From: Hyphomicrobiales bacterium
GTDB taxonomy: Bacteria > Pseudomonadota > Alphaproteobacteria > Rhizobiales > Rhizobiaceae
Assembly (NCBI GenBank): GCA_021775415.1
Contig: JAJFHV010000013.1
Span: 460,692-524,691 of the forward strand
Direction: 5' to 3'
DNA length: 64,000 nt
Shown here: positions 18,095-27,705 of the stretch, piece by piece
How the letters are laid out: each line of letters starts with the position of its first letter
Numbering within the stretch: the first letter of the stretch is position 1
The notes under the pieces: model-generated
What the model was told of the DNA's origin: nothing
Seen by the model: the letters and a program-made list of their open reading frames with translations, nothing else
Database searches by the model: none
Translations under genes and position numbers: made by a program

Positions 18095-19701
18095 CACATC
18101 CTGAATACGCCGAAATTGGTATCTTCAATCGGGGCATTGAGCGTTGCCGACAGGGACAGCGCCAAAGTTTGACGGGTCTTGCGCGGGTCGATGATGCCAT
18201 CATCCCAAAGTCTTGCAGAAGCAAACAACGGGTGCGATTGCTCCTCGAACAAATCCAGTGTGGGTTGTTTGAATGCAGTTTCTTGTTTCGCTGACCACTT
18301 GTCACCGGCGCGTTCAATTGCATCGCGTTTGACAGATGCCAGTACGCCTGCTGCTTGTTCGCCGCCCATTACGCAAATTCTTGAGTTTGGCCAGGTCCAT
18401 AAAAACCGTGGTGAATAGGCGCGTCCACACATGCCATAATTACCCGCGCCAAAAGAACCGCCAATGATCATGGTAATCTTTGGAACAGAAGTGGTAGCAA
18501 CAGCGGTTACCAGCTTGGCACCATCCTTGGCGATGCCGCCAGCCTCATATTTTTGCCCAACCATAAAGCCGGTAATGTTTTGCAAAAACACCAACGGGAT
18601 TTTGCGCTTGGAACACAGTTCGACAAAATGCGCACCTTTAAGCGAACTCTCAGAATACAGAATGCCATTATTGGCGATGATCCCAACCGGCATACCCATC
18701 ACATGGGCAAACCCACAGACCAGCGTCGGGCCGTAACGCGCCTTGAACTCATCAAATCGCGAACCATCCACCACGCGTGCGATTACCTCACGCACGTCAT
18801 AGGGGGTTTTCAAATCCGCCGGTACGATGCCTAAAATTTCTTCCGGGTCATAGGCTGGTTCTTCAACGGGCTGAAGATCCAGAGGGGAAGGTTTGATGCG
18901 GTTCAGATTGCGCACCGCCTGACGAGCCAGCGCCAGCGCATGGGCGTCATCATCGGCCAGATAGTCCGCTACACCGGAAAGTCGTGTGTGAAGATCACCG
19001 CCACCCAGTTCCTCGGCTGTCACCACTTCGCCGGTTGCAGCTTTCAACAGCGGCGGACCGGCCAGGAAGATTGTGCCCTGTTCGTTCACAATGATTGCAA
19101 CATCAGCCATCGCAGGCACATAGGCACCGCCTGCCGTACAAGATCCCATGACCACCGCAATCTGCGGAATGTTCGCCGCAGACAGATTGGCCTGGTTGAA
19201 AAAGATGCGCCCGAAATGTTCGCGGTCAGCAAAGCCCTCGGCCTGATTGGGAAGGTTCGCGCCACCGCTGTCGACAAGATAAATGCAGGGCAGCTGGTTT
19301 TGCGCGGCAATTTCCTGCGCGCGCAAATGTTTCTTCACGGTCATTGGATAGTAGGTGCCACCTTTTACAGTTGCATCATTGCAGACCACCATCACCTCTC
19401 GGCCTTCAACCCGACCAATTCCGGCAATCAGGCTCGCACCGGGTGCTGCACCATCATACATGCCGTGCGCCGCCGTCTGACCTACCTCGACAAAGGGAGA
19501 ACCCGGATCGATAAGGTTTGAAACCCGCTCCCGCGGTAACATCTTGCCACGGCTGAGATGACGCTCCCGAGACTTCTCTCCACCGCCAGCCATAGTGATA
19601 TTGACGGCACCCTCGACCACCCGCATCGCCTCAAGATTTGCCTCGCGGTTTGTTTTAAACTGCGATGAGGAAGGCGAGATTTGTGATTTCAGGATGGTCA
19701 T
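18094..19701 (-). CDS. liuB: 3-methylcrotonyl-CoA carboxylase, carboxyltransferase beta subunit
   Basis: A 535-residue acyl-CoA carboxyltransferase. [69 protein letters not shown] and the oxyanion [13 protein letters not shown] / [16 protein letters not shown] loops are those of methylcrotonyl-CoA carboxylase beta subunits (the MCC form, not propionyl-CoA carboxylase). It transfers the carboxyl from biotin to 3-methylcrotonyl-CoA. It is the first gene of the liuB–unknown–liuD–liuE–liuC operon; the region to hicA is 127 bases and divergent. Confidence 0.95.
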   Translation of the reverse strand: MTILKSQISPSSSQFKTNREANLEAMRVVEGAVNITMAGGGEKSRERHLSRGKMLPRERVSNLIDPGSPFVEVGQTAAHGMYDGAAPGASLIAGIGRVEGREVMVVCNDATVKGGTYYPMTVKKHLRAQEIAAQNQLPCIYLVDSGGANLPNQAEGFADREHFGRIFFNQANLSAANIPQIAVVMGSCTAGGAYVPAMADVAIIVNEQGTIFLAGPPLLKAATGEVVTAEELGGGDLHTRLSGVADYLADDDAHALALARQAVRNLNRIKPSPLDLQPVEEPAYDPEEILGIVPADLKTPYDVREVIARVVDGSRFDEFKARYGPTLVCGFAHVMGMPVGIIANNGILYSESSLKGAHFVELCSKRKIPLVFLQNITGFMVGQKYEAGGIAKDGAKLVTAVATTSVPKITMIIGGSFGAGNYGMCGRAYSPRFLWTWPNSRICVMGGEQAAGVLASVKRDAIERAGDKWSAKQETAFKQPTLDLFEEQSHPLFASARLWDDGIIDPRKTRQTLALSLSATLNAPIEDTNFGVFRM

Positions 19702-19718
19702 CTGTCAAACCTTGACGA

Positions 19719-19775
19719 TATCATATTTTGATACTATTTTTAACTTGTGTGGTGCATCATGGTCAATTGTGACCA
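19719..19775. promoter_or_regulatory. Two palindromes between liuB and hicA
   Basis: TATCA-N5-TGATA (19719-19733) lies just upstream of liuB, and TGGTCA-N4-TGACCA (19760-19775), a perfect 6-bp-arm palindrome, lies 54 bases before hicA. The second is placed as expected for a HicB/RHH operator; the first could bind a regulator of liuB. Both are sequence observations only. Confidence 0.45.
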
Positions 19776-19828
19776 ACTGCGAAAGAATTTGGCATGCGCT
19801 GACTTTTGGAGCAGGGGTTCTTTTGATC

Positions 19829-20077
19829 ATGAACAAGAAGTACGAGAAAACGCGGGAGCGTATTTTTGCAAATCCTGTACCGGCAAACATCAAGTGGCGA
19901 GACATTGAGACAATGCTGGTTTCGCTGGGAGCGGAGATTGAGGAACGCGCCGGATCACGCATCGTCGTGAAACTGGGCAATGAAGTGCAAGTTTTCCATC
20001 GCCCACACCCCGATCCCGATACCAAGAAAGGTGCAGTCACGGCTATGAGAAAATTTCTTGAAAAAGCAGGGGTATGA
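19829..20077 (+). CDS. hicA: HicA-family toxin, GSR/FHRPHP variant
   Basis: An 82-residue dsRBD-like small protein. IKWRDIETMLVSLGAEIEER corresponds to the HicA first helix and strand; the canonical GSH catalytic segment appears as AGSRIVVKL, followed by VFHRPHPDPDTKKGAVTAMRKFLEKAGV. HicA toxins cut mRNA; in classic members a histidine directly after GS is essential, so here activity may rely on the His pair of FHRPHP. I start at MNKKYEKTRERIF. It overlaps hicB by four bases (ATGATG junction) and sits between the two liu transcription units. Confidence 0.85.
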   Translation: MNKKYEKTRERIFANPVPANIKWRDIETMLVSLGAEIEERAGSRIVVKLGNEVQVFHRPHPDPDTKKGAVTAMRKFLEKAGV

Positions 20078-20442
20078 TGATTCGACCGTACAAAGGATAT
20101 GTCCCGGAAATCTGGTATGAACCTGATGACAAGGCGTTTCACGCTATGGCACAGGGGATTCGCAGCACGATTCATGCGGAGGCAGCGCAGTTTGAAGATG
20201 TTCAACGAGAGTTTGAAATCAGCGTCGATACATATCTTGAAGCATGCCTTGAGTGGAACATCGAACCGCAAAAACCAAAGTCCGGCAAACTGGCGGTACG
20301 ACTTGCCCCCGAAATCCATGAGATGGTGAGCACTGCTGCTGTTTCCGATGCCAAATCCGTAAACCAATGGATTTCCGATACACTTGCTGAAGCTGCTGAA
20401 AAGCGACTTCGGAACAATTCCATAAAAATCAAGATTGGCTAA
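20074..20442 (+). CDS. hicB: HicB-family antitoxin with ribbon-helix-helix tail
   Basis: A 122-residue antitoxin. The N-terminal half is the degenerate RNase H-like HicB fold (YKGYVPEIWYEPDDKAFHAMAQGIR, then FEISVDTYLEACLEWNIEPQKP), and the C-terminal half (SGKLAVRLAPEIHEMVSTAAVSDAKSVNQWISDTLAEAAEK) is a ribbon-helix-helix DNA-binding domain. It should neutralise HicA and repress the promoter, probably at the palindrome near 19760. It is convergent with the small secreted protein gene, 11 bases away, with no terminator visible between. Confidence 0.88.
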   Translation: MMIRPYKGYVPEIWYEPDDKAFHAMAQGIRSTIHAEAAQFEDVQREFEISVDTYLEACLEWNIEPQKPKSGKLAVRLAPEIHEMVSTAAVSDAKSVNQWISDTLAEAAEKRLRNNSIKIKIG

Positions 20443-20453
20443 CATGCTCATCC

Positions 20454-20933
20454 CTATTCCTGGATCGTGCAATAGGGGCTGGTGGAGCGGCCATCGAGGC
20501 AGGCGAAAAATTCGGCGGTGATGCCTACCGTCTCGGCAATTTCGCAGCCAGAACGGGCCGCGTCGGCGCTGATATCTTCCTTGGAGCGGGCAACTTCGCC
20601 GCAATGCTGGCTGACGTATCCAACCCACTGGCCAATCAGATCGCTCAGCATGGCGCTACCACCGGCAGTCAGTTTTTCGTCGAGCTGTTCTCGATAACTT
20701 TCCATGTAGTCTTTCCAGGCTGTACGCTCGGTGGAAAGGCAAGCAAGGTGTGGCTCGGAGCCAACTTCATGCTTTTCACAAGGTAAAAACATCAGGCGTC
20801 GACATTGATCCCAAGTGGTTCCGCCATCAATGCGCGACACACAATCGAGCACAACGTCCTGATCATTTTCGATTTCGGAGGCCTGCGCTGGTGCCGCAAC
20901 AAGCAACAGGAGAATGACGCTCAGATATTTCAT
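20454..20933 (-). CDS. Small exported cysteine-rich protein, unknown
   Basis: A 159-residue protein with a clear signal peptide ([19 protein letters not shown], cut after AQA). The mature part has eight cysteines spaced through [43 protein letters not shown] and YCTIQE, enough for four disulfides in the periplasm. This resembles LprI/DUF1311-like lysozyme-inhibitor proteins in general style, but I do not see their full signature. Its ATG overlaps the isovaleryl-CoA dehydrogenase stop (ATGA), so it is translated from the same mRNA. The link to leucine use is not obvious. Confidence 0.75.
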   Translation of the reverse strand: MKYLSVILLLLVAAPAQASEIENDQDVVLDCVSRIDGGTTWDQCRRLMFLPCEKHEVGSEPHLACLSTERTAWKDYMESYREQLDEKLTAGGSAMLSDLIGQWVGYVSQHCGEVARSKEDISADAARSGCEIAETVGITAEFFACLDGRSTSPYCTIQE

Positions 20934-22093
20934 GCGGTTTCCTTCATCAATTCACGGCCAACCAGCATACGGCGGATTTCCGAGGTTCCTGCACCAATCT
21001 CCATGAGTTTTGCGTCCCGCATGATGCGCGATACGGGTGAATCGTTGAGATAACCCGCGCCACCCATCGCCTGCACGGCCTGGACGGACTGCTGCATGGC
21101 CTGCTCGGAAGCATAAAGCACGCAGGCAGCTGCATCCTGGCGTGTCACCTCGCTGCGATCACAGGCAGAGGCGACCGCATAGACATAGGCGCGGGCGGAG
21201 TTCATTGCCGTGTACATGTCGGCAATCTTGCCCTGCATCAACTGAAAGTCGCCAATCGATTGCCCAAACTGTTTGCGCTCATGCATATAAGGCATGATCT
21301 CGTCGAGGCATGCATGCATGAGGCCAACACCGAGACCTGAGAGTACAACACGCTCATAATCCAGCCCGGACATCAGTACATTGACGCCTTTGCCTTCTTC
21401 ACCGAGAACATTTTCGTAAGGCACTTCCACATCCTCGAATATCAACTCTCCGGTGTTGGAACCGCGCATACCGAGCTTGTCAAAGTGGACAGACGTGGAA
21501 AAGCCCTTCATCTCTTTCTCGATCAAAAACGCAGTCAGACCTTTGGGACCTGCATCCGGATCAGTTTTGGCATAGACCACCAGCGTATCGGCATCCGGAC
21601 CATTGGTGATCCAGTATTTGTTACCGTTAAGGACATAGCGATCATTGCGCTTTTCAGCCCTGAGTTTCATCGACACAACATCGGAGCCGGCACCGGCCTC
21701 TGACATTGCCAGCGCACCCACATGATTACCGGAAATCAGTTTTGGCAGGTATTTTTGCTTCTGCTCTTCATTTCCGTTTAGCCGGATCTGGTTGACGCAG
21801 ATATTGGAGTGCGCCCCATAGGAAAGCGAAACAGAGGCAGACGCCCTTGCTATTTCTTCCACCGCTACGGTGTGGGCCAGATAGCCCATATCAACGCCGC
21901 CATATTGTTCTTCGACAGTAATCCCATGCAGACCAAGTTCCCCCATCTCCTTCCACAGATGCGCAGGGAATTCATTTGATTTGTCGATTTCCGCTGCTAT
22001 CGGCTTTATGCGCTCTTGGGCGAATTTGTGGGTCATCTCGCGCAATGCCTCGATTTCTTCACCGAGTGCGAAATTCATAACCGCATGGAACAT
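20930..22093 (-). CDS. liuA: Isovaleryl-CoA dehydrogenase
   Basis: A 387-residue acyl-CoA dehydrogenase. [20 protein letters not shown] and [22 protein letters not shown] are the FAD-binding middle domain; [15 protein letters not shown] carries the catalytic Glu at the place used by isovaleryl-CoA dehydrogenases rather than the C-terminal Glu of other family members. The C-terminus [42 protein letters not shown] is typical. It oxidises isovaleryl-CoA to 3-methylcrotonyl-CoA, feeding electrons to ETF. It follows the TetR gene with a 1-base overlap and precedes the secreted protein gene. Confidence 0.95.
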   Translation of the reverse strand: MFHAVMNFALGEEIEALREMTHKFAQERIKPIAAEIDKSNEFPAHLWKEMGELGLHGITVEEQYGGVDMGYLAHTVAVEEIARASASVSLSYGAHSNICVNQIRLNGNEEQKQKYLPKLISGNHVGALAMSEAGAGSDVVSMKLRAEKRNDRYVLNGNKYWITNGPDADTLVVYAKTDPDAGPKGLTAFLIEKEMKGFSTSVHFDKLGMRGSNTGELIFEDVEVPYENVLGEEGKGVNVLMSGLDYERVVLSGLGVGLMHACLDEIMPYMHERKQFGQSIGDFQLMQGKIADMYTAMNSARAYVYAVASACDRSEVTRQDAAACVLYASEQAMQQSVQAVQAMGGAGYLNDSPVSRIMRDAKLMEIGAGTSEIRRMLVGRELMKETA

Positions 22094-22722
22094 CAGGCTA
22101 ACTCCTCATTTTGTGTTGCGCGAAGCACGGGTTTTGGAGTGCCCGCTACCGCAAGAACCATATTGACGTAGATATTCTCGATTTCGTCAACGCCTAACCG
22201 GCCGCCATAGCGAAACCAGGTGTTTACGCCGGTCAGCATGGAAATAATCGCCATGGTGGTCACGGGTGCATCAACGATGGCAAATTCCCTGGTTGCCATT
22301 CCCCGCCGCAGGATATCACGCAGGATACGCTCATATTTCTGCCGCAACACAGTCACCTCACGATAAGGGCCAGGCTCCAGATTGCGTAACTCCATATAGG
22401 CGATGAAGACTTCTTCGGGCCGGTCGATATGGTAACGGATGTGAAAACGGGTGAAAGCTTCCAACGCATCCCTTGGATCAGCTATTTCAGGTTGCGCCTC
22501 AATTTCCTCCATCAACGCTTCCATGTGGGAAATCAGTAACGCCCGCAAAATCGATTGTTTTGTTTCAAAGTGATTGTAAAGCGCTCCTGCCTGCAGATTG
22601 ACCTCTTTGGCTATCTGGCGCATGGATACAGCGGCATAACCATGCCGGGCAAACAGCATCGAAGCGGCTTTCAATACCCGCTCGGCTGTCTCAATTCCCA
22701 CTGATCCAGTTTTCCGTGCCAT
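22093..22722 (-). CDS. TetR/AcrR regulator of leucine/isovalerate use (LiuQ-like)
   Basis: A 209-residue TetR protein: helix-turn-helix at residues 12-60 ([41 protein letters not shown]) and a ligand-binding helical domain. It overlaps isovaleryl-CoA dehydrogenase by one base at the head of that operon. Comparative studies describe TetR-type regulators (LiuQ) of branched-chain acyl-CoA genes in some Proteobacteria, and this context fits, but orthology was not tested. A near-palindromic site at 22760 would allow autoregulation. Confidence 0.85.
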   Translation of the reverse strand: MARKTGSVGIETAERVLKAASMLFARHGYAAVSMRQIAKEVNLQAGALYNHFETKQSILRALLISHMEALMEEIEAQPEIADPRDALEAFTRFHIRYHIDRPEEVFIAYMELRNLEPGPYREVTVLRQKYERILRDILRRGMATREFAIVDAPVTTMAIISMLTGVNTWFRYGGRLGVDEIENIYVNMVLAVAGTPKPVLRATQNEELA

Positions 22723-22759
22723 GTTTGAACCTATCGCTTTTCACAGAAACATACAATTA

Positions 22760-22779
22760 TTAAATGAACGTTTGTTTAA
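22760..22779. promoter_or_regulatory. Probable TetR operator upstream of the liuA operon
   Basis: TTAAATGAACGTTTGTTTAA reads as TTAAA-NN-AACGTT-NN-TTTAA, a 20-bp near-palindrome with a perfect 6-bp centre, 38 bases upstream of the TetR start and 108 bases from pyrC. Its size and symmetry suit a TetR dimer. Confidence 0.6.
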
Positions 22780-22886
22780 TTAATAATTGATGCTTGAAAA
22801 GATGAATGGCTGATCGAGATGGCATTGAACTATCAGGCATTGCCCGATATGCCTTCATCAGCCTGTTTTGATGGAGCCATAGACCA

Positions 22887-23924
22887 ATGAAGTCCTTGAC
22901 CATACGTCGTCCTGATGACTGGCATTTGCATCTTCGAGATGGCGAAATGCTACAGGGCGTGGTTGGACATTCGGCACGGGATTTTGGTCGGGCGATCATC
23001 ATGCCAAACCTTGTTCCGCCGGTGGTGAGCGTCAAGGATGCTGTTTCCTACCGCGAGCGCATTATGGCGGCACTACCAAAGGACGCCAATTTCAACCCGT
23101 TGATGACGCTTTATCTGACCGAGAACACTAACCCGGCGGATGTTGCAGCCGGTCATGCGTCCGGCGACATCACTGCGGTCAAACTTTATCCTGCCGGCGC
23201 TACAACCAATTCCCAAAGTGGTGTGAGCAACATCGAAAAAGTCTATCCGGTTCTCGAAAAGATGGCTCAGATCGGTCTGCCACTTTGTGTGCACGGTGAG
23301 GTGACCGATAGCCAGATTGATATTTTCGACCGGGAAGCAGTCTTCATCGATACCGTGCTTGAGCCGCTACGCAAACGCATTCCGGAACTACGCATTGTCA
23401 TGGAACACGTCACCACCCAGCAGGGGGTTGATTACGTCCGCTCCAATGAAATGGGTCTTGGTGCCACCATCACCACGCATCACTTGATCATCAATCGCAA
23501 TGCCATTCTGGCTGGCGGGATCAGGCCGCATTATTACTGCCTGCCGGTTGCCAAACGCGAAGGCCATCGCCTTGCCCTGCGTCAGGCTGCAACCTCCGGT
23601 GATCCGCGGTTTTTCCTGGGCACGGATTCGGCCCCGCATGTTGATCCTTTGAAGGAGACCGCATGTGGATGCGCCGGCATCTTCACCGCGATCAATACCA
23701 TGAGCTTGTTGGCGCACGTGTTTGAGGAGGAAGATGCCCTCGACAAGCTTGAGGCGTTTGCCTCACTTAATGGCCCGGCTTTCTACGGACTGGAACCGAA
23801 CGACGAGAAGATATCACTCACCATGCAGGACAAACCCGTGAACTATCCTGAAAAAATCGAAACGGGTGCCGGGCCGGTTACGGTGTTTGATCCGATGTTC
23901 GATGTGTATTGGGCGGTGGGGTAG
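22887..23924 (+). CDS. pyrC: Dihydroorotase, class II
   Basis: A 345-residue amidohydrolase of the E. coli PyrC type. [13 protein letters not shown] gives the two metal-binding histidines, [19 protein letters not shown] the carboxylated lysine near residue 103, LCVHGEV and MEHVTT the further metal ligands, and FLGTDSAPH the catalytic Asp. It closes carbamoyl-aspartate to dihydroorotate in pyrimidine synthesis. GAGCC-rich upstream sequence gives no strong ribosome site. It stands alone, divergent from the TetR gene. Confidence 0.96.
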   Translation: MKSLTIRRPDDWHLHLRDGEMLQGVVGHSARDFGRAIIMPNLVPPVVSVKDAVSYRERIMAALPKDANFNPLMTLYLTENTNPADVAAGHASGDITAVKLYPAGATTNSQSGVSNIEKVYPVLEKMAQIGLPLCVHGEVTDSQIDIFDREAVFIDTVLEPLRKRIPELRIVMEHVTTQQGVDYVRSNEMGLGATITTHHLIINRNAILAGGIRPHYYCLPVAKREGHRLALRQAATSGDPRFFLGTDSAPHVDPLKETACGCAGIFTAINTMSLLAHVFEEEDALDKLEAFASLNGPAFYGLEPNDEKISLTMQDKPVNYPEKIETGAGPVTVFDPMFDVYWAVG

Positions 23925-24197
23925 AGTCCGTTATGTGCCAAAAATGGATATCGATTGCTATTTTCGACTGACTGCTTTGAGCCCTTGGCTGTTATGGATA
24001 TCCTGTCGTGAATTGAATAGCTTAAAAATGATGTGACTTCCGCAAATGACCCAAAGCGGACATTAATTTAACATCCTGCAATGGCGGCTATGCGGACGAA
24101 GCCGCCTTTGGATTGTTTATCTGTTGTTAGATTTGCGACACCAATCATTTTGCCGGTACACTAGGTAATTTGCTAAGATGCGTAAGGCTTTTTTGAT
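23925..24197. repeat. Intergenic region with dispersed repeat and hairpins
   Basis: No reading frame. Positions 23972-24033 (GCTTTGAGCCC … CCTGTCGTGAATTGAATAGCT … AATGATG) match 63677-63742 near the IS30 fragment. Directly after it, TTCCGC-N12-GCGGA (24038-24060) is a small hairpin of the ATGTCCGCTTTGGGTC type. GGCGGCT-N10-AGCCGCC (24083-24106) is a perfect 7-bp stem followed by TTTGGATTGTTT and may end the pyrC transcript. Confidence 0.6.
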
Positions 24198-24680
24198 TCA
24201 AACCACCGTCAAAAACAGTTTTATCTGTTCGCCGCGTAGACCGTTGCCGACATAGATTTGGCAGGTGGCACTTGCGCCCCCGAGATTTGTTACCCGAGCT
24301 TTATGACTGTCCGCAATTACCTTAAATCTTGCTTGCAGCACTTCATCACCTTGAATTGCAAGGTTTTCCTGCTGCCACATCGGCGTAGTTACAAATTGCC
24401 CGCCTGTCTGCCGGCAATTTTCGGCAATCCAACCGGCTTGGTTGACTATCGACACATATCCATCTTGATTAGTCTTCAGCGCTGCCAGACGTGCTGCGCG
24501 ATCTTGCGGTGTTACATCAGTTCTGTTTGTGTCACCCAACCAGGCTGGCCATTCGACAGCAGGTGTTTTGTTGTGTTTTCGGGTGAAAGTTGTAGGGTTA
24601 GGAGTGTTGGCATAAGGGTTCTGGCATCCTGCCAAAACAACACAAAGTGCCAATAGAAACATGTTTCGAAAACTAAGCAT
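24198..24680 (-). CDS. Small lipoprotein, unknown
   Basis: A 160-residue predicted lipoprotein: MLSFRNMFLLALCVVLAGC has the LAGC lipobox with acylation at about Cys19, followed by QNPYANTPNPTTF. The mature part contains one further Cys pair (AENCRQTGG and SATCQIYVGNG) and ends with a short strand IKLFLTVV. I know no catalytic motif in it. The start MLSFRNM was taken because the signal sequence begins there; an open extension to 24704 is not signal-like. It stands alone between pyrC and the puu genes, with loose intergenic repeats on both sides. Confidence 0.75.
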   Translation of the reverse strand: MLSFRNMFLLALCVVLAGCQNPYANTPNPTTFTRKHNKTPAVEWPAWLGDTNRTDVTPQDRAARLAALKTNQDGYVSIVNQAGWIAENCRQTGGQFVTTPMWQQENLAIQGDEVLQARFKVIADSHKARVTNLGGASATCQIYVGNGLRGEQIKLFLTVV

Positions 24681-24978
24681 TTGAATTTCTTCCCGATTTG
24701 GCAAACGTTAACATATATTTGCCGATATAAGTTAGTGTGTCGCAATATGCAATTCGGGAGGAAACAAGAGATACTCTCCTAAAATTAGGCAAACGTCTGC
24801 TATGGCTTCGAAGCATACGTTGGAAGATTGTGCTTAATGTCTGCTATTGGCACAAAGCAGACTCGCCAATCCTGTCGCAGAATGAATATGCAAATGTTCT
24901 TTTGTAGTCACTTCGTCCACGTAACTGCCGTTACCCAGATTAGATCAAATGCCCACTTTGGGTCATTTTCAAACACCC
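24681..24978. repeat. Intergenic region with three small hairpin elements
   Basis: About 300 bases with no gene. It holds AACGTCTGCT…AGCATACGTT (24792-24821, one mismatch), GTCTGCTATTGGCACAAAGCAGAC cut into stem GTCTGCT / AGCAGAC around loop ATTGGCACAA (24839-24862), and ATGCCCACTTTGGGTC at 24949-24964. The second shares its loop with a hairpin at 40.8 kb. The lipoprotein promoter must lie at the left end. Confidence 0.6.
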
Positions 24979-26286
24979 CTAGAACCTGTCCCTGAGCGCG
25001 TACCAGGTCATCGCCAGCGGCAGCAACGGCCAGCGAAGCGCCGCGCCGCCTGGAAATTTCGGCGTCGGCAGGGCACTCATGACGTCAAACTGTGTCATAT
25101 GGCCATGGATTGCCTCGGCAGCAATTTTCCCGGCCATCGTTGCCATTGCCACTCCGGAACCCGAGTAACCGGAAATGTTAACGATGCCGTCCTTGCGGAA
25201 CTCAAAATGCGGTAGGCGATTGAAGGTGATTGCCAGAGTCCCACCCCAGCCATAGTCTACTTTCACGTCTTTCAATTGTGGGAAAATCTTCAACATGTAC
25301 GGACGCACGAAGTTCTTGATATCTCCCGGGAAGCGGTAGCTGTAGTTTTCGCCGCCTCCGAACAGCATGCGGTTATCCTCGGACAAACGGAAGTAATTCA
25401 CCACAAACCGGCTGTCTGCCACCGCCTCGCCATCACGGATGAGCGCTTTTGCGCGATCTTTGCCCAGAGGCTCAGTTGCTATAACAAAATTGTTGATCGG
25501 CATTACCCGATTAGCTACCTGACCATCAAGCGCACCCAGATACCCATTGCAGGCAAGGATGGTGTGGGCAGCGCTGATTTCGCCGTTTGTGGTCTTCAGC
25601 TTCGTGGGCTTGCCACCTTTAACTTCTGTGACTTCGCTCATTTCAAAGATTTCAACACCAGCCTTCACTGCAGCCCGGGCAATTCCACGGGCATAATTTA
25701 GCGGATGCAAATGTCCGGCAGCAGTATCCAGTACACCGCCATGGTAATCTGGTGAGCCAACTTTCTCGCGGGCCTCTTCTTTCGAGAGATACGAAACCGA
25801 GTGGTAGTCATATTTGCTTTTCAGGTGCTCAACTTCTTCTAACCCGTACTTGTTGAATCGTTCGCGATGAAAGACATGCATCACGCCTTCACGGTAGGCG
25901 CAGTCAATTTTGTGTCTTTGGATCAGGTTGCGCACGGTTTGGGCAGCTTCCACTCCAATCGCGAAGGCTTCATGAGCAAGATTATCGCCCACAAGTTTTT
26001 CCAGTTCATCCTGATCCACGCGTTGACCGGAGCCTACTTGCCCGCCATTTCTGCCAGAGGCACCCCAACCTACCCGATGGGCTTCCAGTACACAGACTTT
26101 GAACCCAAGCTTTACCAGATGAAGCGCTGAAGAAAGACCGCTGTAACCGGCGCCAACCACCGCAACGTCAAACTTTCTGCTGCCTTCCAGTGCCGAAAAG
26201 GTCGGAAACTCCTGGGCAGAAGCAGCATACCAGGACGGGGCGTGTTCGCCCCGCTTGTCATTTGCATAAAGAAGAGACAGCGCCAT
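24979..26286 (-). CDS. puuB: Gamma-glutamylputrescine oxidase-like FAD oxidoreductase
   Basis: A 435-residue DAO-family flavoprotein. SWYAASA is the PuuB-like opening, VAVVGAGYSGLSSALHLVKLG the dinucleotide motif, VGWGASGRNGGQVGSGQRV the FAD loop typical of PuuB/OrdL proteins, and GYSGSGVAMATMAGKIAAEAI the C-terminal FAD contact. It would oxidise gamma-glutamyl-putrescine or a similar gamma-glutamylated amine to the aldehyde, giving H2O2. It is the third gene after two glutamine synthetase-like ligases (11- and 13-base gaps), the arrangement of the Puu pathway. Confidence 0.85.
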   Translation of the reverse strand: MALSLLYANDKRGEHAPSWYAASAQEFPTFSALEGSRKFDVAVVGAGYSGLSSALHLVKLGFKVCVLEAHRVGWGASGRNGGQVGSGQRVDQDELEKLVGDNLAHEAFAIGVEAAQTVRNLIQRHKIDCAYREGVMHVFHRERFNKYGLEEVEHLKSKYDYHSVSYLSKEEAREKVGSPDYHGGVLDTAAGHLHPLNYARGIARAAVKAGVEIFEMSEVTEVKGGKPTKLKTTNGEISAAHTILACNGYLGALDGQVANRVMPINNFVIATEPLGKDRAKALIRDGEAVADSRFVVNYFRLSEDNRMLFGGGENYSYRFPGDIKNFVRPYMLKIFPQLKDVKVDYGWGGTLAITFNRLPHFEFRKDGIVNISGYSGSGVAMATMAGKIAAEAIHGHMTQFDVMSALPTPKFPGGAALRWPLLPLAMTWYALRDRF

Positions 26287-26297
26287 TGGGTTAACTC

Positions 26298-27692
26298 TTA
26301 AACATTGAGCAGCAGATGCTCACGCTCCCACGGACTGATAACCTTCATGAACTCATCGTGTTCCGCACGTTTCACGCCGATGAAAATGTCCGAAAACTCA
26401 GGGCCCATTACACGCTTCAAATCGTAACAGTCATCGAGCGCCTCGACCGCCTCAAGCAAACTGTATGGCAGCCCGCGGACTGACTCTTCCTGAGCGGGTG
26501 AAGCCTCCTTGCGGGGTTTGATTTTTTTGGTAAGGCCAAGATAACCGCAAGCCAAACAAGCGGCGATTGCAAGATACGGATTTGCGTCCGCGCCGACCAA
26601 CCGGTTTTCAACCCTTCGTGCGGCAGGCTTTGCGCGGGGTGCGCGCAAGCCGGTGGACCGGTTGTCCTGACCCCATTCAAGATTGATAGGGGCTGATAAC
26701 CCTGGCACCAAACGCCGATAGGAATTCACGTATGGTGCAGCAAATCCTGTGGCGGCATACATGTATTCCTGTTGCCCGCCAATGAAATGATAGAACGCCT
26801 TGGAAGGTGTTCCGTCTTTCTCGCTAAAAATATTCTTTCCCGATTTTGCACTCACAACACTTTGGTGGATGTGCATCGCGCTGCCGGGCTGATGCTCCAT
26901 CGGCTTTGCCATGAAAGTTGCATGGCAGCCACAGCGCAACGCCGCTTCGCGGATGAGGCGCTTGTACATGAACACTTCATCAGCAAGTTTCAGTGGATCG
27001 CCATGCATCAGGTTAATCTCAAGCTGGGCAGCGCCGGACTCTTGAATAATCGTATCGATTTCCAATGACTGCGCTTCGGCGTAATCATAGATGTGTTCGA
27101 TCACGCGATCATATTCATCAACCGCCGACAGAGAGTAGGCTTGATTTGACAGACTTTGTCTGCCGGAACGCCCGACCGGTGGCTCCAGTGGATAATCCGG
27201 ATCGGTATTCGGTTTTGTTAGATAAAATTCAAGCTCGGGTGCAACAATTGGAGTCCACCCCTTGCGGCGATAAAGTCCCAACACCCGTTTCAACACCTGA
27301 CGCGGAGCATAGCCCAATGGCTCGCCATCATTGTCATATGCATCATGGATAAGTTGGATTGAGGGATCATTTGCCCAGGGCACGGCACGTGCAGTTGAAT
27401 AATCTGGCAACAGCACCACATCTGAATCCACCTCATATCCGGTGATATCGACATCCGCATAACCACCAGTGATCGTGGTCATGAATAGTGAGATTGGCAG
27501 CCGAAATTCAGTCTCGCGAATAAACTTCATGGCGGGCATGACTTTTCCGCGCGCGATACCGGCAATATCCGGGGTCACACATTCGACTTCATCGACCTTG
27601 TTTTCACGAATCCATTCGTGGAGTTCACTGGCTGAGTCTTTGCTCAAATCCGGTGAGATGCCCAAACTAATGTCTGGCTTTAGATTATTCAT
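26298..27692 (-). CDS. puuA: Glutamine synthetase-family ligase (gamma-glutamylputrescine synthetase-like)
   Basis: A 464-residue GS-family enzyme. EVECVTPDIAGIARGKVMP is the N-terminal beta-grasp segment of PuuA-type ligases, QESGAAQLEINLMHGDPLKLADEV and PGSAMHIHQSV carry metal and ATP ligands, and NRSTGLRAPRAKPAARRVENRLVGADANPYLAIAACLACG is the catalytic loop with the R-x-E-NR motif. It should join glutamate to a polyamine or amine using ATP. It has no adenylylation tyrosine loop of GlnA that I can see. It lies between its paralogue and puuB, so all three act in one pathway. Confidence 0.88.
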   Translation of the reverse strand: MNNLKPDISLGISPDLSKDSASELHEWIRENKVDEVECVTPDIAGIARGKVMPAMKFIRETEFRLPISLFMTTITGGYADVDITGYEVDSDVVLLPDYSTARAVPWANDPSIQLIHDAYDNDGEPLGYAPRQVLKRVLGLYRRKGWTPIVAPELEFYLTKPNTDPDYPLEPPVGRSGRQSLSNQAYSLSAVDEYDRVIEHIYDYAEAQSLEIDTIIQESGAAQLEINLMHGDPLKLADEVFMYKRLIREAALRCGCHATFMAKPMEHQPGSAMHIHQSVVSAKSGKNIFSEKDGTPSKAFYHFIGGQQEYMYAATGFAAPYVNSYRRLVPGLSAPINLEWGQDNRSTGLRAPRAKPAARRVENRLVGADANPYLAIAACLACGYLGLTKKIKPRKEASPAQEESVRGLPYSLLEAVEALDDCYDLKRVMGPEFSDIFIGVKRAEHDEFMKVISPWEREHLLLNV

Positions 27693-27705
27693 TTTACACC
27701 AATTG

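Noticed and set aside
19705..20628. A 307-codon open frame on the minus strand across the hicAB region
   Set aside because: It is antisense to hicA and hicB, which have family-specific motifs and a typical 4-base overlap; the minus frame shows no domain and has an implausible composition.
24258..24656. A 132-codon plus-strand frame opposite the lipoprotein gene
   Set aside because: The minus-strand frame has a lipobox and coherent protein sequence; the plus frame is Cys/Arg-rich with no motif.
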